64,000 bases of DNA from Clostridium beijerinckii (GCF_018223745.1 NZ_CP073653.1:5617501-5681500), one strand, 5' to 3'; positions 9,263-18,451 are shown, counted from the first letter of the stretch. Numbers and translations: made by a program. The notes: a model not told the origin generated them from the letters alone.

Positions 9263-11269
9263 CTATTCTACAGTAAACCTCTTTAATTCCTCTTGCAATT
9301 TATATGATATTTGTTGCAAATTGCCAGCATACTCTGTTAATTCTGCCATTGTTGCATTTACTTCCTGAGCTGATGCTGTAACCTCTTCAGATATTGATGC
9401 CGATTCCTCTGAAACCGCTGCTATATTTTCAATTTGCGTCTTAACTTCTTCTTTATTTAATTTCATTTTTTCATTTAAGACCTTAATATTTTCTATTGCG
9501 CCTGTTAAAGGAATTATAGAATCAACTATTTCATTAAATATACCTTCTGTTTTCTTTATTGCCTCTCCTTGTTTTTGTGACATTTCTCTACTTTCTTTCA
9601 TGGCTATTTTGGTAGAATCGCTCTTATTATTTATTTCTGAAACAATTGCTTTTATTTCATCTGTAGATTTTTTTGATTCTTCTGCTAGTTTTCTGATTTC
9701 TTCTGCAACCACCGCAAAGCCTTTTCCCGCATCTCCAGCTCTTGCAGCTTCTATACTTGCATTTAAAGCTAAAAGATTAGTTTGTTCAGTTATTCCTGCT
9801 ATTACATCCGATATATAATTTATTTTATTTATACTTTCTCCCATTTCATGAACCATGCCGCCAGACTTAATTGCATTTTCTTTAGACTTTTCAGCTTTAA
9901 ATATCAAGTCATTAAGTATAGATAATCCTTGAGTACCTAATTTCTCAGCTTCACCAGCTAACTCATTAATATGATTAGTCTCTCCATCAACTTCATCTAT
10001 CCTATTTGATAATTCTTCAGTACTCGTTGCAACCTCTGTTGCTGATTGCGCTTGATTTGTAGCTCCATTTGCAACTTCTTGTATTGCATTTGAAACTTCT
10101 GATACTGATGCAGTTGTTTCCTCAGACATACTAGATATATTTCCTGATGCCTCCAATAAATCAGATGATGTATTTTGAATTCCTTTCAATAACTTCGAGA
10201 TATTCTCTACCATAAAATTAAAGTTATCTCCAAGTTCAGCGAATTCATCTTTAGCCGTTACAATTATTCTTTTACTGAAGTCTCCTTCAGCTACTGTACT
10301 AAACGCTTCTTTTAATTTATGTATTTCTTTCACAATATACGATGCTGAAATCATTGATATAATTATTCCTATAATTACACATAATAAATTAGCAGTAATA
10401 ACTGTTACCTTCATTGTTAAAACATTATTTGTTACTTCTTTGCCATCAATTATACCTACCATTTTCCACCCTGTTAAAGCATCTGTTTCTTGACAGGCAT
10501 AAAATGCTTTCCCATTATTTTCCCAATTATATACTCCTCTTTCTTCATTTTTAGCTGATTCCCAAAATGGTAATTTACTAATATTATCATCTATCTCTTT
10601 ATTATTATTGTTATTTGCTACTACATCTCCATCATTATCAACTAGTACTATGAATCCCGTATTCAGTAGTTTTATGTTACTAATATATTCTTGCATGGAA
10701 TCTAAAGACATATCTATTACTATTACCCCGGTGATTTGTCCATTATTATCTTTAACAGCTTGAGCAACTGTCATTACTTGCTTTCCTGTTACGCTATCTT
10801 TATATGGTTTTATGTATACAACCTTTCCATCAGCTTCCTTAGCTTTCTTATACCATTCCCTTTCTTTATAATTGAAATCATTAATACTCATCGTTCCGCT
10901 ATCTAATACAAGCTCTCCATATTCAGTTGCATATCCTGCATTAATAATTCCATTTATTGAATCCTTAGTATCTTTAAACATACCTTGTACATATTTAGAT
11001 ATTAGTGCATGATCTACTTGCGGATTTGATAAATCTTTGATATCGGCATTTTTCGATATTACTCTCAATTGAGTATTCAAAATTTCTAGATATTGCGAAA
11101 AACCTTTATCAACTTCTTTAATAGTTTGAACACTTGTAGTCTTCAAATTATTCTCCAAAACAACATCAGACTTAAAAATTGCTACTAATCCAACAGTTAC
11201 AGTTGGGAGTAGAAGCATAATGATAATTCCAATCACTATCTTTCTAAACAGCTTACTATTCCTATTCAT
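9263..11269 (-). CDS. methyl-accepting chemotaxis protein with dCache sensor
   Basis: A 668-residue transmembrane chemoreceptor. An N-terminal membrane helix (about 9-30) is followed by an extracellular dCache_1 domain (about 35-280; note EREWYKKAKEADGKVVYIKPY and GVIVIDMSLDSMQEYI). Then come a second helix (about 288-310), a HAMP domain (about 310-365) and a long coiled-coil signalling domain with the conserved hairpin tip LLALNASIEAARAGDAGKGF and VVAEEIRKLAEES. dCache domains bind small molecules such as amino acids, amines or organic acids; the ligand is not predictable here. No che genes are adjacent. It is monocistronic. Confidence 0.93.
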   Translation of the reverse strand: MNRNSKLFRKIVIGIIIMLLLPTVTVGLVAIFKSDVVLENNLKTTSVQTIKEVDKGFSQYLEILNTQLRVISKNADIKDLSNPQVDHALISKYVQGMFKDTKDSINGIINAGYATEYGELVLDSGTMSINDFNYKEREWYKKAKEADGKVVYIKPYKDSVTGKQVMTVAQAVKDNNGQITGVIVIDMSLDSMQEYISNIKLLNTGFIVLVDNDGDVVANNNNNKEIDDNISKLPFWESAKNEERGVYNWENNGKAFYACQETDALTGWKMVGIIDGKEVTNNVLTMKVTVITANLLCVIIGIIISMISASYIVKEIHKLKEAFSTVAEGDFSKRIIVTAKDEFAELGDNFNFMVENISKLLKGIQNTSSDLLEASGNISSMSEETTASVSEVSNAIQEVANGATNQAQSATEVATSTEELSNRIDEVDGETNHINELAGEAEKLGTQGLSILNDLIFKAEKSKENAIKSGGMVHEMGESINKINYISDVIAGITEQTNLLALNASIEAARAGDAGKGFAVVAEEIRKLAEESKKSTDEIKAIVSEINNKSDSTKIAMKESREMSQKQGEAIKKTEGIFNEIVDSIIPLTGAIENIKVLNEKMKLNKEEVKTQIENIAAVSEESASISEEVTASAQEVNATMAELTEYAGNLQQISYKLQEELKRFTVE

Positions 11270-11521
11270 TTCATTAACACTCCTATAAACTTTATCTTTC
11301 TCTAGAATTAACTACATTAATATACATAATACTACAAATAGTAAATATAAACACAACTTATCTGTAATAATATAACTTAATAGGTTAAATATAATATTTT
11401 CATGATAACATTGTATTTTACTATATTCAAGTAGTCGAAAATAAGCTAATTGAATATCCTTGATTTTAATATTCACTTTTACTTGCAAAGATAAATGTTA
11501 ATCTAATTTAATATTTAATTT

Positions 11522-11556
11522 AGCCTAATTATTTTATTATCATAAATAATTAGGCT
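11522..11556. repeat. 13-bp perfect inverted repeat
   Basis: AGCCTAATTATTT at 11522-11534 is exactly inverted at 11544-11556 with a 9-base loop. It lies in the 387-bp gap between the chemoreceptor start and the terminator of the nitroreductase gene. No U-tract follows on either strand, so it may be a DNA-binding site or a second terminator-like hairpin. The rest of that gap is featureless AT-rich DNA. Confidence 0.5.
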
Positions 11557-11583
11557 GTATTACAAAGATCTTTAATTTTTTAT

Positions 11584-11638
11584 CAATAAAATAGAGTCAT
11601 CTTATACTGGGAACCCAATCTAAGATAACTCTATTTTT
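11584..11638 (-). terminator. intrinsic terminator of the TetR-nitroreductase operon
   Basis: A near-perfect 17-bp stem (11588-11604 with 11621-11638, one mismatch) is followed on the minus strand by TTTTATTGATA. It starts about 20 bases after the nitroreductase stop codon. Confidence 0.85.
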
Positions 11639-11656
11639 ACTATATAATATTAATTC

Positions 11657-12478
11657 CTATTTCCAAGAGATATTTGCATCTCTTCTTGGAACAGTTCTAA
11701 CATATTTCACATTAGGATATCCAACAACCATACATGTTACAATTTCTTCTTTACCTTTTAAACCAAGTAAGTCTCTTATTTCATCATTTCCCTGTGCTGC
11801 CATTGTAAAGAATCCACTAAAAAATGTTCCAAGGCCTAAAGCATTAGTCATAAGCTCCATATTAGATGACGCTAAAGAAGCATTTACAGTCGAGTCTGAA
11901 ACTGCAAGAATTAACGCAGGTGCATTAAAAAATAATTTATCATTCTTCTTAGAATCCTCTTTATAGTCATTATACATTTTAATCCACATTTGTGCATATC
12001 TCTTGAAAGGTAAAGTTTGTGGATTTAGATTTTTAAGTATTTCTTCCCCTCTAGTTTTTAAGTTTTTTAAAGCCAATTCCTTCAATAATTCAATATTATC
12101 TTCCACAACTACATATGAAACATTTTGACTATTAGTTCCAGTTTGAGTGAATCTACCAGCCTCAATAATTTTTAATATCTTTTCTTTTTCTACTTCTTTA
12201 TCTTTAAATTGTCTTGTAGTTCTCCTAAATTTAATAAAATTAAGAAGTTTCTCCGATTCTATCTTAAACTCAGACTCATTATAATCTTTTACATCTTCCA
12301 TATTATATTCATCTGTAGATACTGCTCCTTTAGGGCAAACTGCAATACAGTGTCCACACTTCATACATCTAACATTTTTGATTTCTGCCTTGTTTCCATT
12401 TATCTCAATATCATTAGGAAAACAATCTTTAACACAAAGTCCACATCCCACACACTTTTCTTTATCTACAATCATCAT
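11657..12478 (-). CDS. ferredoxin-nitroreductase fusion protein
   Basis: A 273-residue protein. The N-terminus is a bacterial 2[4Fe-4S] ferredoxin domain with Cys9/12/15/19 (CVGCGLCVKDC) and Cys38/41/44/48 (CMKCGHCIAVC). The rest (about 75-273) is an FMN-dependent nitroreductase-like domain (RRTTRQFKDKEV, and the later SNMELMTNALGLGTFFSGF). Such clostridial fusions pass electrons from an internal ferredoxin to flavin; the physiological substrate is unknown. AAAGGAG precedes the ATG pair. It is co-directional with the TetR gene 80 bp upstream and is probably its regulatory target. Confidence 0.88.
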   Translation of the reverse strand: MMIVDKEKCVGCGLCVKDCFPNDIEINGNKAEIKNVRCMKCGHCIAVCPKGAVSTDEYNMEDVKDYNESEFKIESEKLLNFIKFRRTTRQFKDKEVEKEKILKIIEAGRFTQTGTNSQNVSYVVVEDNIELLKELALKNLKTRGEEILKNLNPQTLPFKRYAQMWIKMYNDYKEDSKKNDKLFFNAPALILAVSDSTVNASLASSNMELMTNALGLGTFFSGFFTMAAQGNDEIRDLLGLKGKEEIVTCMVVGYPNVKYVRTVPRRDANISWK

Positions 12479-12558
12479 AGTATAATTACTCCTTTTATAT
12501 TAAATTTATCTATTATTATTTTTAAGTATCCACAATATATTTATATAAATTTGCCTAC

Positions 12559-13152
12559 CTATTTCATCTTAGACATATTACAATTGACTAATTCATTAAC
12601 TAAATTCTCAATTGCTTTTTCTCTATCCTCTTTTTTATAGAAATCAAATCCCATTTCATTCTTTATATTTTCTGCCTTTAAGAATATGTAATTTAAATAT
12701 CCTGCAATTAAGTAGTTCTTAACCCAAAATTTATGCGTGTCATCTCCATAAAGTTCCCTAAGGCACTTATTGTATTCCTCTTCTGACCCTAGTAAATGTG
12801 CTGTCATCTGATTATTCTCTAAGTCATCTAAAATCGCAATCTTAGAAATTTCAGAATTATCTGCAATAAAGTTTGCAACTTCTTTTAATATGAAGGTGAG
12901 TCTATAAATTGATGATTCATTACTCTTTGATTTCATTTTCTCACTTAAAGATCTCGTTGCACAACTCATAACCTTTTTTACTGCTAGACGAATTAAATTA
13001 TCTTTACTCTGGAAATGATAGTTTACCATTCCATTACCAAGTCCTGCCTTCTCGGTAATATCTTTTACGGTAATTTCACTAGGCTTTTTGCCTTCACATA
13101 TCATATGTATAGTAACATCTATCAACTTTTCTTTAGCATCATTTTCTCCCAT
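12559..13152 (-). CDS. TetR/AcrR-family transcriptional regulator
   Basis: A 197-residue repressor-type protein. I set the start at ATG 13152 (MGENDAKEKLIDV), with AGGAGG 8 bases upstream. A longer frame to 13224 has no ribosome binding site and runs through the operator-like palindrome. The N-terminal helix-turn-helix is visible as SEITVKDITEKAGLGNGMVNYHFQSKDNLI (residues about 27-56). The C-terminal ligand domain is divergent, as usual. It is followed by the ferredoxin-nitroreductase gene in the same direction, and a large dyad lies upstream. Confidence 0.9.
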   Translation of the reverse strand: MGENDAKEKLIDVTIHMICEGKKPSEITVKDITEKAGLGNGMVNYHFQSKDNLIRLAVKKVMSCATRSLSEKMKSKSNESSIYRLTFILKEVANFIADNSEISKIAILDDLENNQMTAHLLGSEEEYNKCLRELYGDDTHKFWVKNYLIAGYLNYIFLKAENIKNEMGFDFYKKEDREKAIENLVNELVNCNMSKMK

Positions 13153-13183
13153 GTTTTCACCTCCTATTATTATAGACTCTGCA

Positions 13184-13226
13184 TATTGAACACCATACTG
13201 TATAACATACAGTATACTATTCAATA
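13184..13226. promoter_or_regulatory. candidate TetR operator (nested palindrome)
   Basis: An inner perfect dyad ATACTGTAT-AAC-ATACAGTAT (13195-13215) is nested in an outer dyad TATTGAA (13184-13190) / TTCAATA (13220-13226) sharing the same centre, 13205. About 17 of 21 base pairs are symmetrical. It lies 32-74 bp upstream of the TetR start, where autoregulatory operators usually sit. That it binds this TetR protein is inference. Confidence 0.7.
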
Positions 13227-13256
13227 ACTATTTGTCAAGCTAATGAACTTTGATAA

Positions 13257-13291
13257 ATAAAAATCACCGCAAAAATGCAGTGATTTTTTTA
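13257..13291 (-). terminator. intrinsic terminator of the potassium-channel gene
   Basis: The hairpin AAAATCACCGCA / TGCAGTGATTTT with a short A-rich loop has one mismatch. On the minus strand it is followed by TTTTTATTTATC. It lies about 70 bp downstream of the channel gene stop. Confidence 0.8.
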
Positions 13292-13359
13292 TTGATATTC
13301 ATAAGTTCTCAAGAGTTAATTTTAAGACTTTAACTTTGAAATTAACATATTTACTTTCA

Positions 13360-14700
13360 TTACATAAATCTTCTTGATAGAGATACTACAAAGCTCGATG
13401 TAAAAAACACTCCCAAGAATGACTCTAAACTAACAGCCATCTTCATCCAGTTTAGCGGGATTATATCACCATATCCAACGGTTGTAAATGTTATTATTGT
13501 AAAATATAATGTATTACCAAACTTACTAATTAAAAAATTAGCATCAAAATTCGAATTCTTAAGCATTTCAAATACTGTTATGAATAAATTTTTTGAATTC
13601 AATTGAACATCCTTACACATCAGCAAATTAGGAAAGAAACAGTATAGTAGAAAAAATGAAACAATCACTACTACCATAGACAATAATGTTCTCTCCCAAC
13701 TTGTATAGTACTTTGTAGTTATGCCAATTAAATAATACAGCAAATTAAAATTACCTTTATTTTTACTTTTTCTCTCTAATCTCTCATACTTCTTAAAATA
13801 ATAAAGCGTTTCAAGGTATTGATCTATCCTTCCACTAGATTTATATATATCTGATACGATCAAAAAGTTCCATTTTGTTTTCTTAAAGTCATTGTCAAAA
13901 ATTAGAGGCTTGTACTTTTTGTTTTCCAATAGTTCATATTCCAGATAACATTTATCTGAGAAATTAGTTTTATACAGACTAAACTTACCTTTAATATCAT
14001 CAAAATTAATTTCTGATTTTTTATAAAAAGAACACTGCAAAAAACTTAATTCCCCATTTATATCTAACTCCAACTTGCTTAATCCTTCAAATCTACAATC
14101 AACAAAGCATAATTCCTTTTCTCCTTTAATTTTGTCAAGGATAAAATCATTCAGTATGTTAACTTCTTGGAAAAGCAAATTTTCTTTAAATATAGATGCA
14201 TTTCCATAGAATTTTCCAACCTCAGAATTCTCCACTATTATGCTTTCTTTAACCACAGTTTCACTTATTCTTAACTTATCACAGTTTATGAACCTTACAA
14301 ACATGTTATTTCTTATTATGCAATTATTGATTTTTATTCTTTTATAATCTCCCCCTAATAATTCTATATCCTCAACAAATTCACAATTATTAAGTATCAG
14401 TCGTAAATGACTATCCATTTTGAGATTAGAATAGCTATCAAATCTAAATTTCTTTAAAAATATAGTATTATAAAATTCTCCTAAAATATTATTACATTCA
14501 AATGTCACTAATAAGCCACTTCTATTTTCTGTATGACCTTTATGGTCATTAAGATATTCCAATAGCTCTTTCTCTGTAAAAATGACTCTATATTCCAATA
14601 TAACTCCATCTTTATCAATCAATATAAAATCATCTTTTTCTTTAATATCTTTTTCTAGCTCTAATTCATCAAAGCCTTTAGTTAATATTTCTTTATTCAT
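13360..14700 (-). CDS. two-TM potassium channel with beta-helix-like N-terminal domain
   Basis: A 446-residue protein. The C-terminus is an Ion_trans_2 channel: a first membrane helix (about 340-360, TLLSMVVVIVSFFLLYCFF), a pore helix and the potassium selectivity filter TTVGYGD at 406-412, then a second helix ending at the C-terminus. Residues about 90-270 contain irregular repeats of the type NNCEF, NNCII, FINCDKL, FVDCRFEG and FLQCSF, which suggest a right-handed beta-helix of pentapeptide-repeat type. Between them is a charged helical linker (YYFKKYERLERKSKNK). The N-terminal domain is presumably cytosolic and gates or anchors the channel. Ligand and role are unknown. Confidence 0.85.
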   Translation of the reverse strand: MNKEILTKGFDELELEKDIKEKDDFILIDKDGVILEYRVIFTEKELLEYLNDHKGHTENRSGLLVTFECNNILGEFYNTIFLKKFRFDSYSNLKMDSHLRLILNNCEFVEDIELLGGDYKRIKINNCIIRNNMFVRFINCDKLRISETVVKESIIVENSEVGKFYGNASIFKENLLFQEVNILNDFILDKIKGEKELCFVDCRFEGLSKLELDINGELSFLQCSFYKKSEINFDDIKGKFSLYKTNFSDKCYLEYELLENKKYKPLIFDNDFKKTKWNFLIVSDIYKSSGRIDQYLETLYYFKKYERLERKSKNKGNFNLLYYLIGITTKYYTSWERTLLSMVVVIVSFFLLYCFFPNLLMCKDVQLNSKNLFITVFEMLKNSNFDANFLISKFGNTLYFTIITFTTVGYGDIIPLNWMKMAVSLESFLGVFFTSSFVVSLSRRFM

Positions 14701-14860
14701 TATCTACCTCATCCTAAAGTATATATAACTTTTATTTTATTATATATTATTTACCACCCAGCTTCCATAATAATGCGAATTGATAAAAATTAATATATCA
14801 CTTAATTTTTATTTTTGAATATATTAATAAAGATATAAAGAATATATTCAGGAGTAGAAA

Positions 14861-15784
14861 ATGCTATCAAAGCAAGAGTTTATTAACCAATCTTTAGAAT
14901 TAAACTTATTCTTTCTAAGAATTATGCGGGAACACTCGATATTTATTGAAGCAGCCCTACCACCAAAGAACAAAGATCTTATAAGTCAAGCTGATGCCTT
15001 TAAAAATGAGTTTACAACTTTACTCTCTCGTGCCATATTACTATCAGATGGAGTTATCCCTTTCGAAACATTAGATTCCAATGAAATAAGCACAAAATAT
15101 ACAATGGATGCTGAAAAGGCTACTCAATTTGCTACTGGAATTTTTATAGACTCTAATATAACTTCTATGGAAAAGTCATTAATATCTGGCATGAGAAATA
15201 GTGATACATCTATGTTAACCGATAATGTATATATGCTTAACCACCAGTCTATAGCTGCAACTAATATGATTATTAAATTTAAAACAAAACTTAGAAATGA
15301 TGTTCTATCTTGTAAGATATTTACGACTTTATACCCTGCAGTTCTAAACCATGTGCTTAGTGAAGCAATAATATTTACAGAGCTTCTAACACGATTGCAA
15401 AGTGGTGTCGGAATTGGTACTAAGAGAGATATACTAATACTTGAAAACTTTTGGGATGATAAGTTAGCAGAACATTCATTTACTATTAGAGGAATGCTAG
15501 ATCCTACCGAAGTAGAATTATTCAATATAGCTAATAATTTCGGAAAAGAATTCGTGGCATTGAGAGATGAGGCTTCTGATATGGATAAATCAGCAGAAGA
15601 TTTGTCTGAACTTACCGAGACTACCTTAAGTGCAGCCACTAATCTCAGAAATTTCAAAGCCCAGAGTACTGAAGGGCTTTTAACTTGTAAAATTAAATCA
15701 ATAATTCTACCACTCTTTGCTGATCATGTTCTTAGAGAATCAAATCACTATATAAACTTATTAAAATCCTTCAGCAACATTTAA
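14861..15784 (+). CDS. DUF2935 domain protein (duplicated helical bundle)
   Basis: A 307-residue protein with two DUF2935 repeats. The first covers about 10-140 (LELNLFFLRIMREHSIFIEAAL) and the second about 150-305 (FWDDKLAEHSFTIRGMLDP). Each begins with a helix holding the conserved EH pair (REHSIFIE, AEHSFTIR), and the C-terminus carries FADHVLRESNHYI. The family forms ferritin-like four-helix bundles that may bind metal through these Glu and His residues; function is unknown. AGGAG precedes the ATG. It is divergent from the channel gene and ends before a large palindromic terminator. Confidence 0.88.
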   Translation: MLSKQEFINQSLELNLFFLRIMREHSIFIEAALPPKNKDLISQADAFKNEFTTLLSRAILLSDGVIPFETLDSNEISTKYTMDAEKATQFATGIFIDSNITSMEKSLISGMRNSDTSMLTDNVYMLNHQSIAATNMIIKFKTKLRNDVLSCKIFTTLYPAVLNHVLSEAIIFTELLTRLQSGVGIGTKRDILILENFWDDKLAEHSFTIRGMLDPTEVELFNIANNFGKEFVALRDEASDMDKSAEDLSELTETTLSAATNLRNFKAQSTEGLLTCKIKSIILPLFADHVLRESNHYINLLKSFSNI

Positions 15785-15936
15785 ATTCATTTAATTTGAA
15801 GTAATTTATAACTCAAAATAGACAAGACAGTTAAATTAATTCCGTCTAAATATATCTCTCGATTGATTAGTAGAACATATCTTTATCAATCAAATATAAA
15901 AGTGGCATAAGTATTAAATATTTATGTTGTTGTTCA

Positions 15937-15999
15937 CACATTATAAACAAAGTTATCAACAGAATCTGTTGATAACTTTGTTTATAATGTGGATCTTTT
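15937..15999 (+). terminator. 55-bp perfect palindrome, probable terminator
   Basis: Bases 15937-15991 form two perfect 27-bp arms around a single central base (15964), followed by GATCTTTTTATTATT on the plus strand. It lies 150 bp after the DUF2935 stop. The U-tract supports terminator function, but the lack of a real loop and the perfect length are unusual. Confidence 0.75.
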
Positions 16000-16085
16000 T
16001 ATTATTAATAAATTTTCTTTTCATTATAGTTTTTATTCTATAATCAAATTAGTCTTGATTTTTTTTCAATTATACTTATAATTAA

Positions 16086-16127
16086 TTGTTGTAGCAACTA
16101 TTTGTAAAACAATTATATTTACAACAA
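16086..16127. promoter_or_regulatory. candidate MarR operator region
   Basis: Just upstream of the MarR gene, TTGTTGTA (16086-16093) is inverted as TACAACAA (16120-16127), and between them lie the small dyads GTTG-TAG-CAAC and TTGT-AAA-ACAA. MarR proteins commonly bind such sites over their own promoters. The role is inferred from position and symmetry only. Confidence 0.5.
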
Positions 16128-16150
16128 CTTTATTTACTGGAGGTAATTAT

Positions 16151-16582
16151 ATGTTTGAATCCTATGATCAAGATATTGGAATGTTGACAAATAAAGTTTC
16201 TAAAAAATTAACATCTTATCTAAATAATAAATTAGAAAAATTTAATATTACAACCGAGCAATGGACAGTACTATTAAAACTCTCTAAAAAGAATAAAATA
16301 AGTCAGAAACTTTTAGCTGAAGTTTCAGGCAAAGACCAGTCCACTTTAGCTAGAATACTTGATATACTTGAAAGAAAGGCTTTTATTGAAAGACATCCAA
16401 GCAAAGAGGATAGACGTTCCTTTGAAATCCATATAACAGATAGCGGTTTAAATATTATTGGAGAGGTTTCTCCTTTTTTAGAAGATTTATTTAATAAATT
16501 ACTTAAAGACATATCTCTTGAAAAACTGGAAGTATATAATGCAGTTCTTTTAAAAATTGATAAAAATATAAATAGTTTATAA
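16151..16582 (+). CDS. MarR-family transcriptional regulator
   Basis: A 143-residue winged-helix regulator. The helix-turn-helix and wing are visible as ISQKLLAEVSGKDQSTLARI, followed by IERHPSKEDRRSFEIHITDSG, the typical MarR beta-wing with its DRR motif. CTGGAGGTAATTAT precedes the ATG. It is 19 bp upstream of an MFS efflux-type gene and probably controls it as a repressor relieved by a small ligand. No redox-sensing cysteine is present. Confidence 0.93.
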   Translation: MFESYDQDIGMLTNKVSKKLTSYLNNKLEKFNITTEQWTVLLKLSKKNKISQKLLAEVSGKDQSTLARILDILERKAFIERHPSKEDRRSFEIHITDSGLNIIGEVSPFLEDLFNKLLKDISLEKLEVYNAVLLKIDKNINSL

Positions 16583-16601
16583 TACAAAAGGAGGAATCAA
16601 T

Positions 16602-17807
16602 GTGGAAATAAAAAATCATTTTAATTCATCAAAACTTTGGACCAAAAATTATATATTTATGCTACTTTCAAATTTATTTATATACTTAGCTTTTTATATG
16701 TTAACTCCAACTCTTCCTGCATATGCCAAGCTATGTGGCGGTAATAATTTAGAAGCCAGCCTAGTTGTAAGTACATTTTCAATAACTTCTTTACTTGTTA
16801 GATTATTCATAGGCAATATTATGGATAGGATCGAAATCAAACCTCTACTGCTTTTAGGCGCTCTAATACTTGCTGGAAGCACACTATCATATATCTGGCT
16901 TCCAATAGATGCAATAATATTGGTTCGCGTCATTCAAGGCATAGGTTGGGGACTTGCTTCTACTGGTGCTGCTGCAATTTTTTCTAATATTGTGCCAAAA
17001 GAGAAACGCGGTGAGGGCATGGGCTACTATTCTCTTTCAATGATAATATCCATGGCATTATCTCCTATGGTTGCAATAGTAATAATGAATTTATACAGTT
17101 TTAAAAATATTGTTCTTATTTCAATAACTTTAGTAGGTATTGGTATTATATTTCTCAGTCAAGTTAAATCAACTATAAAAATCTCTTCAACATCTAATAC
17201 GATTTCCAAATGCTCATTAAAAGATTCCTTTGAAAAAAAAGCAGCCTTGCCTTCTTTATTATGCTTTTTTCTTGTAATCACATTATGTGGAATTATGAGT
17301 TATATAATGTTATACGGGCAGGAGCTAAAAATATCCTCTATTTGGATTTATTTTATTGGATTTGTTGCAATGATTTTAATAACACGGCCTCTTGTTGGAA
17401 AAATATTTGATGAAAAAGGACATGCTGTAGTAATATTACCCGGCTCAATTTGCTTAATAATAGGTCTTATAACTCTCTCCTATGCAAACTCTATTTTAAT
17501 GCTTATACTCTCCTCCTTATTCTACGGACTTGGGTATGGTGCCGTTCAGCCTTCTCTTCAAGCTTGGGCTGTAAACCGATCTCCTTCTAATAGGCAGGGA
17601 GCTGCTAACGGAACTTTCTTATCTTCCATGGATTTATCCTATACACTTGGATCAATTCTTCTAAGTTTCATTGCTGAGCATAAAAGTTATGCAATTATGT
17701 ATAGATTTTCTGCTATTTTTATAATTTTGCTTTTATTGATATACTCCTATTATGTTTTTATAGATAATTCTGAAGAACCAGAAATTATAGAAGAGAAACT
17801 TTCCTAA
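16602..17807 (+). CDS. MFS transporter
   Basis: A 401-residue major facilitator with about 12 hydrophobic segments. Seen: the loop 2-3 motif GNIMDRIEIKPLLLLGA (motif A) and RVIQGIGWGLASTGAAAIFS in the fourth segment, typical of drug:H+ antiporters. It starts at GTG 16602 with AAAGGAGGAATCAAT upstream; the overlapping ATG two bases earlier is out of frame and stops at once. It forms an operon with the MarR gene, so an efflux role is likely. The substrate is unknown. Confidence 0.9.
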   Translation: MEIKNHFNSSKLWTKNYIFMLLSNLFIYLAFYMLTPTLPAYAKLCGGNNLEASLVVSTFSITSLLVRLFIGNIMDRIEIKPLLLLGALILAGSTLSYIWLPIDAIILVRVIQGIGWGLASTGAAAIFSNIVPKEKRGEGMGYYSLSMIISMALSPMVAIVIMNLYSFKNIVLISITLVGIGIIFLSQVKSTIKISSTSNTISKCSLKDSFEKKAALPSLLCFFLVITLCGIMSYIMLYGQELKISSIWIYFIGFVAMILITRPLVGKIFDEKGHAVVILPGSICLIIGLITLSYANSILMLILSSLFYGLGYGAVQPSLQAWAVNRSPSNRQGAANGTFLSSMDLSYTLGSILLSFIAEHKSYAIMYRFSAIFIILLLLIYSYYVFIDNSEEPEIIEEKLS

Positions 17808-18290
17808 ATTAAAGGGTTGTTGCATTAGTGGAATTCCACTTTGCTAACATCCTTCAGTTCCTTTATCAATTCTAATTTTCTATCTATTAAATTCTGAATC
17901 CTTTTATCTCATTTAAAGTCTGTATAAATCTATCCACAAAACATTCCTTTTTACTTTAGATATATCCACATTAATCACAGTTTTTTTATAATAAGTTTTG
18001 CAGAAAACTAAACAGGAAAAAGGACATAGGAAAAGGAATAAGATTATTTTAACGTGACACCTATATAAATATACTAGGCTGAAACCTTGATGTTTCCTAT
18101 AAATATTTACATATGTTTATATTTTTCTATTTAAATATTTACATTTTTAAATAGTTTTCTATAAACGTAGATTCCTTTTTAAATATATTCCTATAAATAT
18201 ATTTATCTTTATACATATGTTTATAGAAAAATATTAAAATATATTTATTTTTCATTAAATAGAAACTGAACACAACTTTATTTTTAAGCA
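17808..18290. other. gene-free region with AT-rich inverted repeats
   Basis: The gap after the MFS gene holds the palindrome AGTGGAATTCCACT (17827-17840). Farther on, between about 18100 and 18260, there is a dense set of TATAAATATTTACATATG-like strings in both orientations. One perfect pair is TTTTCTATAAAC (18155-18166) with GTTTATAGAAAA (18219-18230). No ORF with a ribosome binding site is present. The repeats may be a degraded mobile element or merely low-complexity DNA. Confidence 0.45.
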
Positions 18291-18360
18291 AAAAAAGAGC
18301 ATAAATTCGAATTAAGAAAACCGACCCGAAGGGTATGTTCTACTCGCTTTTATGCTCTAT
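18291..18360 (-). terminator. long composite terminator hairpin of serA-DUF1015
   Basis: On the minus strand AGAGCATAAA (18349-18358) pairs with TTTATGCTCT (18296-18305), followed directly by a run of Ts. The 43 bases between the arms fold further, including ACCC-TTC-GGGT. It lies about 90 bp after the DUF1015 stop. The internal structure is richer than a simple terminator needs, so a 3'-end-derived small RNA is possible. Confidence 0.75.
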
Positions 18361-18451
18361 CTTTTATTCTATTTTGAGTTCTCTTTTTTACTGCTCCGCC
18401 ACGTAGTCAATCTTTTTTATTTCTTAGTTAATCTTTTTTTGACGGGGACAA

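Noticed and set aside
15937..15991. DnaA boxes or an origin in the TTATCAACA-containing palindrome
   Set aside because: Only two mismatched box-like strings arise as the two arms of the palindrome; there is no box cluster and no dnaA/dnaN context.
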